Source of the DNA: Alphaproteobacteria bacterium
GTDB lineage: Bacteria; Pseudomonadota; Alphaproteobacteria; Bin65
Reading direction: 5' to 3'
Length of the DNA: 38,528 bases
Assembly (NCBI GenBank): GCA_021776685.1
Contig: JAJFFJ010000032.1
Location: forward strand, 1-38,528
The first letter of the stretch is position 1; every line of letters begins with the position of its first letter. The position numbers were made by a program, and so were the translations under genes. Positions 8,030 through 15,878 of the stretch are shown one piece after another. The notes under the pieces were generated by a model that saw only the letters and a list, made by a program, of their open reading frames with translations, was not told the DNA's origin and made no database searches.

Positions 8030-9576
8030 TTGCGGCCATCCTGCGGGGCTGGAGCCGGACCTGTGAAATTGATCTGACGCTCCGTCGCCTCGCCTGTGGC
8101 CTGTTCAACCAGACGGAACGTAACTTTTGTGTCTGCTGCCTTGAGCGCGGCCGCCGGCGCCTGCACGAAAACCTGATAAGCGGTCACATCGTCCGGTTTG
8201 GCTGTCAGAACCAGGCGCGCGGCAGGCCCGCCGGCAGCTCCGGCGCTACTCAGCCGCGCCTTGTCGATGCCGTGAACGGTCAGCACGAATTTTCGCGCCC
8301 GACGCGCCTTGTTGAGAATTTTGATCTCATAGCCGTTGCGGATGCTGCCGTCCGACAGACGAACGAACTTGGTCCGGTCATGCAGCACGTTAATGCCCTG
8401 GCTGGACCTTGTGAGCAGGGAGAACAGCATGATGCCCCCGACAACAGCCATCAGCAGCACGTAGAGCAGCGTGCGGGGACGGAACAAACGATAGCGGAGC
8501 TCCCCACCGCGGCTGCGTTCTGCCACCCTGCGTTCGGTATCGTATGAAATCAGATTCGGCGGGCTGCCAACCTTGGCCATTACGTCGTTACAGGCGTCGA
8601 TGCACAGTCCACAGCCGATGCATTCAAGCTGAATACCGTCACGGATATCGATGCCGGTTGGGCATACCGCAACGCATTGTTTACAGTCGACGCAGTCGCC
8701 CACCACCGCGTCGGAGCCCTTGCGGTGCACGCCTCGGGGTTCGCCCCGCCAGTCTTCGTAGGTCACCACCATGGTGTCCTCGTCCAACATGGCGGACTGG
8801 AACCGCGGCCAGGGGCACATAAAGGTGCACACCTGTTCCCGCATCAGCCCGGCGAAGGAATAGGTCGTGACCGTAAAAAGGCCCACAAAGAAATAGAGTG
8901 AGCTCGAGGCGTCGCCGGTAAAGAACTTTGCGGCAAGGGTGGGGGCATCTTCGAAATAGAGGATCCAGGCGCCGCCGGTGAGTAGGGCGATCAGCAGCCA
9001 GACCGCGTGCTTGGCGGCCTTGCGCGCAAACTTGGCGACCGACCATGGTTGCTTGTCCCGGCGAATGCGGGCGCTGCGGTCGCCCTCGATGCGGCGTTCC
9101 ACCCACATGAACAGATCGGTCCATACCGTCTGCGGGCAGGCGTAGCCGCACCAGACGCGCCCGAACAAGCTGGTCACCAGGAACAGGCCGATGGCCGCCA
9201 GGATCAGAACGCCGGTGAGATAGTAGACTTCCTGGGCCCATATCTCGATGAAGAAGAAGTAGGCGCGCTCGTGATCCATATCGACGAGCACTGCCTGATC
9301 CGGCGCGTTGGGTCCGCGGTCCCACCGGAGCCAGGGCAGCAGATAGTAGACGCCGAGCAGGGTGAACAACGCGGTCCATTTGAGCCGGCGGAAGGTGCCC
9401 CAGACCCGCTTGGGATAGACCTGCACCCGTTTGGCGAAAAAGGGATCGGTCTTCTGCTCACGGACCGACTGAACGTCTGCGAGCTCAATGCCGTGTGCCG
9501 CCAGATGGGTTTCATGCTGCGGCGCACTGGGGTGTGGGACAGGAGGTGGTGCGCCGCTTGGGTGGTCCGCCGCCAT
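8026..9576 (-). CDS. ccoG: cbb3 oxidase accessory protein CcoG/FixG (membrane Fe-S protein)
   Basis: The 516-aa product is the polytopic Fe-S protein CcoG, implicated in reducing copper for cbb3 oxidase assembly. Hydrophobic segments occur near residues 68-82, 117-137, 190-208 and 226-246, and another near 360-385. The cytoplasmic loop has two [4Fe-4S] ferredoxin motifs, C295-x2-C298-x2-C301-x3-C305-P and C319-x2-C322-x2-C325-x3-C329. Extra conserved cysteine pairs lie at VWCGYACPQT (about 143-147) and QVCTFMCPWPRFQ (about 250-254). The C-terminal part is a periplasmic beta domain with EIKILNKARRARKF. It follows ccoP with a TAATG overlap, the usual order in alphaproteobacteria. Length and motif order are normal for the family. 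Confidence 0.95.
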   Translation of the reverse strand: MAADHPSGAPPPVPHPSAPQHETHLAAHGIELADVQSVREQKTDPFFAKRVQVYPKRVWGTFRRLKWTALFTLLGVYYLLPWLRWDRGPNAPDQAVLVDMDHERAYFFFIEIWAQEVYYLTGVLILAAIGLFLVTSLFGRVWCGYACPQTVWTDLFMWVERRIEGDRSARIRRDKQPWSVAKFARKAAKHAVWLLIALLTGGAWILYFEDAPTLAAKFFTGDASSSLYFFVGLFTVTTYSFAGLMREQVCTFMCPWPRFQSAMLDEDTMVVTYEDWRGEPRGVHRKGSDAVVGDCVDCKQCVAVCPTGIDIRDGIQLECIGCGLCIDACNDVMAKVGSPPNLISYDTERRVAERSRGGELRYRLFRPRTLLYVLLMAVVGGIMLFSLLTRSSQGINVLHDRTKFVRLSDGSIRNGYEIKILNKARRARKFVLTVHGIDKARLSSAGAAGGPAARLVLTAKPDDVTAYQVFVQAPAAALKAADTKVTFRLVEQATGEATERQINFTGPAPAPQDGRK

Positions 9577-10445
9577 TACTTGCCGCCGCCAAGGGCGTGC
9601 ACATAGACCGATAGCATCTTGAGAGTTTCGTCCTTCAGCCGGTCAACCCAGGCCGGCATAACACCCATTTTGGGGCGAACGATCTGGGCGATAATCTCGG
9701 CCTTTGTGCCGCCATAGAGCCAGATCTGGTCGTTCAGTGCCGGTGCGCCCTGTTTCTGGTCGCCACCGCCCGACTTGCCGTGGCAGCTGGCGCACTGACG
9801 CCCATAGAGCGCGGCGCCGCGAGTGACTGCGGCAGCGTCCTTCGACCGCTTGGTCAGGGAGAGAACATACTCGGCAACATCAGCGGTCTGCGGCTCCGTC
9901 ATTTTCTGGCCGGTTCCAAAGGGCAGCATGGCGGACGTGCGGGTCTTATCGTGGCCGCTTCGGATGCCGTATTTCAGGGTCGCATAGATGTCGGCCGGCT
10001 TGCCGCCCCATAGCCAGACATCGTCCGCCAGGGAGGGGTAGGCGTGGCGCCCGGTACCGCCAAGATTGTGGCAGGCCGCACAATTGTCGCCAAAGGCGAC
10101 GAGTCCACCCCGGACGGCGAAGGTGCGCAGTTGCGGGTCTTTCAGGATCTCGGCAGGGGACTTGGCGTTGATCTGCACAAGGTATTGGCCCTGCGCCTTG
10201 CGGAGCTGCGCCATGGACACATCCAGCGCTTCCCGTGAGCTGTAGCCGAGGACGCCTTTGGTATAGCTCCCGCCGAGGGGGATCGCCGGATAGAGCACCA
10301 CATAGACCGCCGCAAACACGATCGAGAGGTAGAAGATCCACATCAGCCAGCTGGGCGGGGGCGTATCCAGTTCGCGGATGCCATCCCATTCGTGTCCGGT
10401 GGTTTCCGTTCCGGTGACGCTGTCTTTTTCGCGCTCGGTGGTCAT
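9576..10445 (-). CDS. ccoP: cbb3-type cytochrome c oxidase diheme subunit III (CcoP/FixP)
   Basis: The 289-aa subunit has a cytoplasmic N-terminus, one membrane helix (about residues 33-52) and two periplasmic cytochrome c domains. The heme attachment sites are C122-A-A-C-H126 and C218-A-S-C-H222. Likely axial methionines are in the segments TSAMLPFG and KMGVMPAW. CcoP takes electrons from soluble or membrane cytochrome c and hands them to CcoO and then CcoN. The ATG overlaps the ccoQ stop (ATGA) and the stop overlaps the ccoG start. The length is normal for CcoP. Confidence 0.96.
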   Translation of the reverse strand: MTTEREKDSVTGTETTGHEWDGIRELDTPPPSWLMWIFYLSIVFAAVYVVLYPAIPLGGSYTKGVLGYSSREALDVSMAQLRKAQGQYLVQINAKSPAEILKDPQLRTFAVRGGLVAFGDNCAACHNLGGTGRHAYPSLADDVWLWGGKPADIYATLKYGIRSGHDKTRTSAMLPFGTGQKMTEPQTADVAEYVLSLTKRSKDAAAVTRGAALYGRQCASCHGKSGGGDQKQGAPALNDQIWLYGGTKAEIIAQIVRPKMGVMPAWVDRLKDETLKMLSVYVHALGGGK

Positions 10446-10639
10446 GACGGCTCTCGTGTTCTGGCTGCCGGGTCCTGCGTCCCGGCGTCAGGGCCGGGCG
10501 CATCATCCAGGGGGATTTGCGCCGCGTGGCGGAACCTCGCGCGGTTGCGCGGCAAGAGCACCCAGACGACGATGCCAACGAACAGCAACGCCATCCACAG
10601 GACCCAAAGGGATTTCAGGAAAGAGTAAAATTCCGCCAC
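10442..10639 (-). CDS. ccoQ: cbb3-type cytochrome c oxidase subunit CcoQ/FixQ
   Basis: A 65-aa protein with one membrane helix (about residues 11-28, LWVLWMALLFVGIVVWVLLP) followed by a positively charged, then acidic tail. Size, topology and location between ccoO and ccoP identify it as CcoQ, the small subunit that stabilises the assembled cbb3 complex. The LP-x-N-R-A-R-F segment after the helix is typical. It ends in an ATGA overlap with ccoP. Confidence 0.93.
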   Translation of the reverse strand: MAEFYSFLKSLWVLWMALLFVGIVVWVLLPRNRARFRHAAQIPLDDAPGPDAGTQDPAARTREPS

Positions 10640-10649
10640 CGGCCGCGAC

Positions 10650-11402
10650 CTATTGTTGGAGATCTTTAGTCTTGTATTTGCGGAAATCGACCATCCGCCC
10701 GAGGATCTGCATGTAGGCGATGACCGCGTCCATTTCGGTCAATACCGCCGGGTTGCCGTCGAAGTCGGCAACCACCGCTTTTGGATAACGCTTGAGCAGG
10801 CCATCATGGTCGTGCTCGCCCTCCGGGTCTGCCTGGGCGCGGAGGTCCCCGCGGGCGGCTGCCACCTGCGCTTTGGTGTAGGGGACACCTACCGCCTGAT
10901 TGGCCCGCAGGTGCGCCTGGATCAGCTTGAGCTTCAGGGGGCGCATCAGATGCCGGTACGACGGCATCACCGAACCGGGTTCGACGCTTTGCGGATTGAT
11001 CATGTGTTGCACATGCCAGGCGTTGGAATATTTGCCGCCAACCCGTGCCAGGTCAGGACCGGTGCGCTTCGAGCCCCATTGAAACGGGTGGTCGAACATG
11101 CTTTCCGCCGCCAGGCTGTAGGGGCCATACCGCAGGACCTCGTCCCGGAAGGGGCGGATCATCTGACTGTGGCAGGTGTAGCAGCCTTCGCGCAGATAGA
11201 TATTGCGCCCCGCAAGCTCCAGCGGGCTGTAAGGCCTCACCCCGTCGACCTTCTCAATGGTGGTCTTGATGGTGAAGAGCGGCACAATCTCGACCAGGCC
11301 ACCGATCGAGATGGTGATCGCGATCAGCACCGCCATCAGGGTCACATTGCGCTCGATCTTGCCGTGGTTGCGGACAATGATATTTCCACGTTTTCCAGCC
11401 AT
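10650..11402 (-). CDS. ccoO: cbb3-type cytochrome c oxidase monoheme subunit II (CcoO/FixO)
   Basis: The 250-aa product starts MAGKRGNIIVRNHGKIERNV, has one N-terminal membrane helix (about 20-45) and one c-type heme site, C74-Y-T-C-H78, in the strongly conserved REGCYTCHSQMIRPFRDEV context. A further conserved block is HPFQWGSKRTGPDLARVGGKYS. The likely heme-ligand Met lies in SVMPSYRHLM. The frame stays open upstream to 11597, but the extra 65 residues are low-complexity and antiparallel to the ccoN end, so ATG 11402 is the start. It lies 10 bases after ccoN. CcoO passes electrons from CcoP to the CcoN binuclear centre. Confidence 0.96.
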   Translation of the reverse strand: MAGKRGNIIVRNHGKIERNVTLMAVLIAITISIGGLVEIVPLFTIKTTIEKVDGVRPYSPLELAGRNIYLREGCYTCHSQMIRPFRDEVLRYGPYSLAAESMFDHPFQWGSKRTGPDLARVGGKYSNAWHVQHMINPQSVEPGSVMPSYRHLMRPLKLKLIQAHLRANQAVGVPYTKAQVAAARGDLRAQADPEGEHDHDGLLKRYPKAVVADFDGNPAVLTEMDAVIAYMQILGRMVDFRKYKTKDLQQ

Positions 11403-11412
11403 GGCAGCCTCC

Positions 11413-12927
11413 CTAACCCGCCGCCGGCGCCGGGCTGGCGCTCTGGTCGTTCTGTGTGGTTTCGCCCTGTTTGATTTCGCCGGCGGGTTCGCCGCTGCGG
11501 ATGGTCTTCCAGATATTGAAGACCATGAGCAGCGCACCCAACAGGAAGAGGATGCCGCCAAGGGCGCGGATGACGTAGTAGGGGTGCATGGCCTCAACCG
11601 TCTCGACGAAGCGGTATTTGAGGAAGCCTAGCTCGTCGTAGGACCGCCACATCAGGCCCTGCATGATGCCACTGATCCACATCGCCGTGATGTAGAGGAC
11701 GATGCCCAGGGTCGCGATCCAGAAGTGGTAGGAGACGAGCTTGTTGGAATAGAGATCGCGGCGGCCCCACAGCTTCGGCACCATGAAGTAGATCGCGCCA
11801 AAGCTGACGAACGCGACCCAGCCGAGCGCGCCGGAATGCACGTGGCCGATGGTCCAGTCGGTGTAGTGGCTGAGCGCGTTGACCTGTTTGATCGACATGA
11901 CCGGCCCTTCGAAGGTGCTCATGCCATAGAAACCGACGGCCGCCACAAGGAAGCGCAGCACGGGATCAGTGCGCAGCTTGTCCCACGCGCCGGACAGGGT
12001 CATCAGGCCGTTGATCATGCCGCCCCAACTGGGCATCCAGAGCATCACGGAGAAGACCATGCCCAGGATCTGCGCCCAGTCAGGCAGGGCGGTGTAATGC
12101 AAGTGGTGAGGTCCGGCCCAGATGTAGAGGAAGATCAGCGCCCAGAAATGGATGATCGACAGGCGGTAGGAGTAGATCGGCCGCTCGGCGCGTTTCGGAA
12201 TGAAATAGTACATGATGCCGAGGAAGCCGGCGGTCAGGAAGAAGCCCACCGCATTGTGCCCGTACCACCACTGGATCAGCGCATCCTGCACCCCTGAGAA
12301 AAGCGAATAGCTCTTGCCCGAAGTCCAGGAGATCGGCACCGCCAGATTGTTGATGATGTGCAAGACGGCGATGGTCAGGATGAAGGCGAGATAGAACCAG
12401 TTCGCCACATAGATGTGGGGTTCCCGCCGCCGGTAGATCGTGCCGACGTAAAGGACCAGGTAGATCACCCAGATAAACGTCAGCCAGAGATCGATGTACC
12501 ACTCGGGCTCTGCATATTCGCGGCTCTGGCTGCCGCCTAACAGATAGCTGGTCCCAGCCAAGACGATGAAAATCTGGTAGCCCCAGAACAGGAACAGGGC
12601 GAGGTCGTGGCCGCCAAAGAGGCGGGCGCGGCAGGTCCGCTGAACCACATAGAACGATGTGCCGATCAGGACATTGCCGCCAAAGGCGAATACGGCTGCC
12701 GAGGTGTGCAGTGGGCGCAGGCGGCCGAAAGTCGTCCACTCGTTCAGGTTCAGCGCCGGGTAGGCAAGCTGAAGGGCGATCACCACACCGACGAGGAATG
12801 CCGCGATGCCCCAAAACATTGCGGCCAGGGTGAACAGCCGGACGACAGCTTCGTTGTAGCCGACAGCGGCATTCTGGTCGGCATTTGCCAGGGCAGCGTC
12901 CCCGGAACCTGCAGCGACTGTTGACAT
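11413..12927 (-). CDS. ccoN: cbb3-type cytochrome c oxidase catalytic subunit I (CcoN/FixN)
   Basis: The 504-aa multi-helix protein is the proton-pumping catalytic subunit that reduces oxygen at the heme b3-CuB centre with high affinity. Conserved histidine-bearing helices are visible: [52 protein letters not shown] and [14 protein letters not shown]. It is the first gene of the minus-strand run ccoN-O-Q-P-G-H-I-S. GGGGAAA precedes the ATG at 12927. An FNR box at 13005-13018 with a TAAGAC hexamer on the coding strand (complement of 12977-12982) gives a class II promoter, the classical arrangement for oxygen-limited induction of cbb3 oxidases. Confidence 0.97.
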   Translation of the reverse strand: MSTVAAGSGDAALANADQNAAVGYNEAVVRLFTLAAMFWGIAAFLVGVVIALQLAYPALNLNEWTTFGRLRPLHTSAAVFAFGGNVLIGTSFYVVQRTCRARLFGGHDLALFLFWGYQIFIVLAGTSYLLGGSQSREYAEPEWYIDLWLTFIWVIYLVLYVGTIYRRREPHIYVANWFYLAFILTIAVLHIINNLAVPISWTSGKSYSLFSGVQDALIQWWYGHNAVGFFLTAGFLGIMYYFIPKRAERPIYSYRLSIIHFWALIFLYIWAGPHHLHYTALPDWAQILGMVFSVMLWMPSWGGMINGLMTLSGAWDKLRTDPVLRFLVAAVGFYGMSTFEGPVMSIKQVNALSHYTDWTIGHVHSGALGWVAFVSFGAIYFMVPKLWGRRDLYSNKLVSYHFWIATLGIVLYITAMWISGIMQGLMWRSYDELGFLKYRFVETVEAMHPYYVIRALGGILFLLGALLMVFNIWKTIRSGEPAGEIKQGETTQNDQSASPAPAAG

Positions 12928-13004
12928 TCAATTTCCCCAAAAGGCCACGCGCACCGCCAAAGAGGCAGTCAAGCCGGTCTTACCCGCCTGTTGGGGCGGG
13001 GCCC

Positions 13005-13018
13005 TTGATCTGGGTCAA
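13005..13018. promoter_or_regulatory. FNR box between ccoN and the DUF2189 gene (apparently bidirectional)
   Basis: TTGATCTGGGTCAA lies 78 bases upstream of ccoN. Both directions show a -10-like hexamer at class II spacing: TAAGAC leftward (complement of 12977-12982, start near 12970) and TATCTT rightward (13041-13046, start near 13053). The FNR assignment is strong; the two start points are inferred. Confidence 0.85.
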
Positions 13019-13101
13019 ATGAATCACCGCGTGATGCGAATATCTTGTCGCGCAATTCGCCGGACATTGTCAGGCGGCGCAATTAGCAGGTGGCCACATC
13101 C

Positions 13102-13959
13102 ATGAACGACGCAGCAGAGGTTCCGGTCTGGAGAGGGAATTCGCCCAGGATCAAGCGTGTCGGCGTGGACCGGCCGTGGCTCTGGTTGGCGAAAGGGTTC
13201 AATGACCTGCGCCGCTCGGCACATATCAGTCTGACATGGGGCTTTCTGTTCGCCCTGGTCGGCCTTGGGCTTGTTTGGCTGATCCACGCCTATCGTTGGT
13301 ACAATTTCCTCTTCCCGCTCCTTGCCGGCTTCATGCTCCTGGCGCCCATCCTTGTGGTCGGCCTTTATAAGATCAGCCAGGATTTGGAAGCGGGCGAGAA
13401 AGTCTCCGGCCGGACGCCGTTCACCGCCTGGTCGCAAAACGCCGGTCAGGTGGGCCTGATGGGGTTCATTCTTGCGTTGTTCTTCCTGGCATGGATCCGC
13501 TTTGCCACCTTGCTGTTCGCCGTATTTTTTGGCGGTCAGGTGCCCGCAACGATCGGTAAGTCTGCATCGCCGGACCTGCGTGGCTTTGTCGAGCAATACA
13601 TCCTGTCCGGCGACAATATCGCTTTCCTGATCGTGGGCACCGGCATCGGCGCCGTCTTTGCCTTTGTGGTTTTTGCGATTGCGGTCATCTCGGTACCAAT
13701 GCTCATGGACCGGCAAACCAATGTATTTGCGGCGGTTGCGACCAGCTTCCGGAGCGTGCAGGTCAACTTTTGGCCGATGCTGTTATGGGCGGTTCTGATT
13801 GCGCTGTTCACCGCGGTCGGCATGGCGACCGCCATGATTGGCCTTACGGTGACGCTGCCCCTTGTCGCGCACGCCACTTGGCACGCCTACCGGGACATCG
13901 TGGTGATGCCGGAGGCAACCGGCGAGTCCCCTATCGAATCCCCCGCGCAGGAGGCCTGA
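13102..13959 (+). CDS. DUF2189 integral membrane protein
   Basis: This 285-aa polytopic membrane protein matches the DUF2189 family in my recollection: a soluble N-terminus, then about six hydrophobic helices. It includes WLAKGFNDLRRSAHISLTWG, an early DUF2189 hallmark, and KISQDLEAGEKV after the second helix. Function is unknown. It is divergent from ccoN and shares its FNR box. The start is taken at ATG 13102, which has AGGTGG seven bases upstream; a GTG at 13090 would add four residues. The 59-aa gene follows immediately (TGAATG). The shared promoter region suggests a role in low-oxygen membrane physiology or oxidase assembly, but that is only inference from position. Confidence 0.85.
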   Translation: MNDAAEVPVWRGNSPRIKRVGVDRPWLWLAKGFNDLRRSAHISLTWGFLFALVGLGLVWLIHAYRWYNFLFPLLAGFMLLAPILVVGLYKISQDLEAGEKVSGRTPFTAWSQNAGQVGLMGFILALFFLAWIRFATLLFAVFFGGQVPATIGKSASPDLRGFVEQYILSGDNIAFLIVGTGIGAVFAFVVFAIAVISVPMLMDRQTNVFAAVATSFRSVQVNFWPMLLWAVLIALFTAVGMATAMIGLTVTLPLVAHATWHAYRDIVVMPEATGESPIESPAQEA

Positions 13960-14139
13960 ATGGTCAACCGTTTTCCCGCCGTCTTAGTGTTGGTTTTCTC
14001 CGCAATTGTCGCCCTGATCGGCCTCTTCATGGCGGCGCGGGCCGAGGACAGCCTGTTCGCCTTCCACGGCTGGGTGCTGGTGGTCTTTGGAGTGCTCATG
14101 TGTTTCGGAATTGGCGCCCGCCTGGGAGAAGACGAATAA
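13960..14139 (+). CDS. Small two-helix membrane protein (59 aa), unknown function
   Basis: A short frame directly after the DUF2189 gene (its stop and this ATG form TGAATG) encodes MVNRFPAVLVLVFSAIVALI then GLFMAARAEDSLFAFHGWVL and VVFGVLMCFGIGARLGEDE. Two hydrophobic stretches (about residues 5-25 and 35-52) predict two membrane helices with a short charged linker. The GAGG ribosome site lies in the end of the preceding gene. The coupling and the membrane pattern support a real gene. Function is unknown; position suggests co-expression with the DUF2189 protein from the FNR-box promoter. Confidence 0.7.
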   Translation: MVNRFPAVLVLVFSAIVALIGLFMAARAEDSLFAFHGWVLVVFGVLMCFGIGARLGEDE

Positions 14140-14176
14140 TGAAATATAATGCATTTTTTAACTTTCTCCATGCCGA

Positions 14177-14190
14177 TTGACCTAGATCAA
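14177..14190 (+). promoter_or_regulatory. FNR box in the boxB promoter
   Basis: TTGACCTAGATCAA fits the FNR consensus with one change. A TATTTT hexamer at 14212-14217 lies at the right distance for class II activation, with a start point near 14224 and a 50-base leader before boxB. Confidence 0.8.
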
Positions 14191-14191
14191 A

Positions 14192-14205
14192 TGCATTTTA
14201 ATGCA
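14192..14205 (+). promoter_or_regulatory. TGCA-N6-TGCA element, candidate BoxR/BzdR-type operator
   Basis: TGCATTTTAATGCA begins two bases after the FNR box and would occupy about -33 to -20 of the inferred boxB promoter, between the activator site and the -10. As I recall it, BoxR and BzdR, the benzoyl-CoA-responsive repressors of box and bzd operons, recognise TGCA repeats with this spacing. A third TGCA occurs at 14150-14153. The regulator gene itself is not in the window. Confidence 0.55.
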
Positions 14206-14273
14206 CTTAGATATTTTGGCCCACAACCCGGCGGAAATAGCTTCGCCGAATAATCAGATGCCGGGAGGGCAAT

Positions 14274-15716
14274 ATGTCGATCAACTACACCGATAAAATT
14301 CCGAACAATGTGGAATTGGGCGATGACCGCAAGCTGCAGCGCGCCCTTGAGCACTGGCAGCCCCGCTATCTGGACTGGTGGCAGGAAATGGGCCCCGAGG
14401 GCTTCCAGACCGACGATATCTACCTGCGCACTGCCGTCAGCGTCGACCCCAAGGGCTGGGCGCAGTTCGGTCATGTGAAAATGCCCGACTATCGCTGGGG
14501 TATTTTCCTGACGCCGCAGGAAGAGGGCCGCATGGTCAACTTCGGCGACCATAAGGGCCAGCCGGCCTGGAACGAAGTGCCGGGCGAATACCGCTCGACC
14601 CTCCGCCGCATCATCACCGTCCAGGGCGATACGGAGCCCGCCTCCGTCGAACAGCAACGCTTCCTGGGCGCGACCTGCCCGTCGCTCTACGACATGCGCA
14701 ACCTGTTCCAGGTGAATGTGGAAGAAGGCCGGCACCTGTGGGCGATGGTTTATCTGCTGCACAAATATTTCGGCCGCGACGGCCGCGAAGAAGGTGACGC
14801 CCTGCTGGAGCGCCGTTCAGGCGACGAGAACCACCCACGCATCCTGGGCGCCTTCAACGAACGCACCCCGGACTGGCTGTCCTTCTTCTTCTTCACCTTC
14901 ATTACCGACCGTGACGGCAAGTACCAGCTGGCCGCGCTGGCCGAGTCCGGATTTGATCCGCTCGCCCGCACCTGCAAGTTCATGCTGACGGAAGAAGCGC
15001 ACCACCTGTTTGTCGGTGAGACCGGCATCGCCCGGGTGCTGCAACGGACGGCGGAAGTGGCGAAAAAGATCGGCACTGAAGATCCGGATGCGCTGCGCAA
15101 AGAGGGCGTGATCGATTTCCAGACGATCCAGAAATATCTCAACTTCCACTATTCGGTGACCCTGGATCTCTACGGATCAGAGATTTCAACCAATGCGGCG
15201 AATTTCTACACCATGGGTCTGAAGGGCCGGTTTGAAGAAACCAAGATTGATGACGATCACCAGTTGAAAGACGACACCTATCCGGTGCCGATGCAGACCA
15301 ATGGCTCCATCGGGATCGAGGACGTCGCGGCTGTAACCGCCATGAACGAGCGCTTGCGCGATGACTATGAGGTGGATGTGCTGAAAGGCGTCGGTCGCTG
15401 GAACAAAATGCTGGAGAAGACGGGCGTCGAGGCGCGGATGGTGCTGGCCCACAAATGCTTCAACCGGCGCGTCGGTCGCTTCGACATGGGGCAGCCCGAT
15501 GTTCCTCACGTGGCGCCCGACGGTCGGATCATCTCCGAAGCGGAATGGACCAAGCGCCACACCGAATGGCTGCCGAGCGACGGCGACCATGCCTACGTAG
15601 CTTCCCTGATGGGGCAGGTTAAGGAGCCCGGCAAGATTGCCAACTGGATTGCGCCACCACGGGTGGGCATCGACGGCAAGCCGCCGCTCGATTTCGAATA
15701 CGTGCGCTTTAACTAG
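14274..15716 (+). CDS. boxB: Benzoyl-CoA 2,3-epoxidase oxygenase subunit BoxB
   Basis: The 480-aa product is the diiron oxygenase BoxB, which with reductase BoxA converts benzoyl-CoA, O2 and NADPH to 2,3-epoxybenzoyl-CoA, the first committed step of the aerobic box pathway. The start MSINYTDKIPNNVELGDDR is typical of the family. Residues E121, E151, H154 (VEEGRHLW), D212, E241 and H244 (TEEAHHLF) fit the diiron ligand set I recall for Azoarcus BoxB shifted by one. GGGAGGG precedes the ATG. An FNR box and a TGCA-N6-TGCA element lie in the promoter. boxA follows after a structured 160-base spacer. The lyase boxC, benzoate-CoA ligase and boxR are absent from the window. Confidence 0.96.
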   Translation: MSINYTDKIPNNVELGDDRKLQRALEHWQPRYLDWWQEMGPEGFQTDDIYLRTAVSVDPKGWAQFGHVKMPDYRWGIFLTPQEEGRMVNFGDHKGQPAWNEVPGEYRSTLRRIITVQGDTEPASVEQQRFLGATCPSLYDMRNLFQVNVEEGRHLWAMVYLLHKYFGRDGREEGDALLERRSGDENHPRILGAFNERTPDWLSFFFFTFITDRDGKYQLAALAESGFDPLARTCKFMLTEEAHHLFVGETGIARVLQRTAEVAKKIGTEDPDALRKEGVIDFQTIQKYLNFHYSVTLDLYGSEISTNAANFYTMGLKGRFEETKIDDDHQLKDDTYPVPMQTNGSIGIEDVAAVTAMNERLRDDYEVDVLKGVGRWNKMLEKTGVEARMVLAHKCFNRRVGRFDMGQPDVPHVAPDGRIISEAEWTKRHTEWLPSDGDHAYVASLMGQVKEPGKIANWIAPPRVGIDGKPPLDFEYVRFN

Positions 15717-15725
15717 CGTGCGTCA

Positions 15726-15779
15726 GGCGGGGCGGTGTCCATTCTCACTCCCTCAACACCGCTCCGCCCAAATTTTTTT
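15726..15779 (+). terminator. Hairpin 1 after boxB with T-tract (terminator or attenuator)
   Basis: GGCGGGGCGGTGT (15726-15738) pairs with ACACCGCTCCGCC (15756-15768), 13 pairs with one G-U. TTTTTTT follows at 15773-15779, so this has the form of an intrinsic terminator inside the boxB-boxA spacer. The 17-base loop ends in CTCACTCCCTCA. Confidence 0.75.
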
Positions 15780-15783
15780 GAAC

Positions 15784-15849
15784 ACGCGCGAAGGGTTCTA
15801 CGCGCGTTGGCGGGGCGGCGCCTAACCTCACTCCCTCACGCCGCCCCGC
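15784..15849 (+). repeat. Two further hairpins before boxA; second repeats hairpin 1
   Basis: ACGCGCG (15784-15790) pairs with CGCGCGT (15801-15807). Then GCGGGGCGGCG (15810-15820) pairs perfectly with CGCCGCCCCGC (15839-15849). The loop of the latter again ends in CTCACTCCCTCA (15827-15838), identical to the loop of hairpin 1, and the stems are near copies, so it is an imperfect duplication. It has no following T-tract. Confidence 0.75.
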
Positions 15850-15878
15850 TAAAGTACAAACAACCCTAGGAGCCGGTC

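Noticed and set aside
10650-11597. Longer CcoO start at 11597
   Set aside because: The extra 65 residues are low-complexity, overlap the end of ccoN, and the family starts at MAGKRG.
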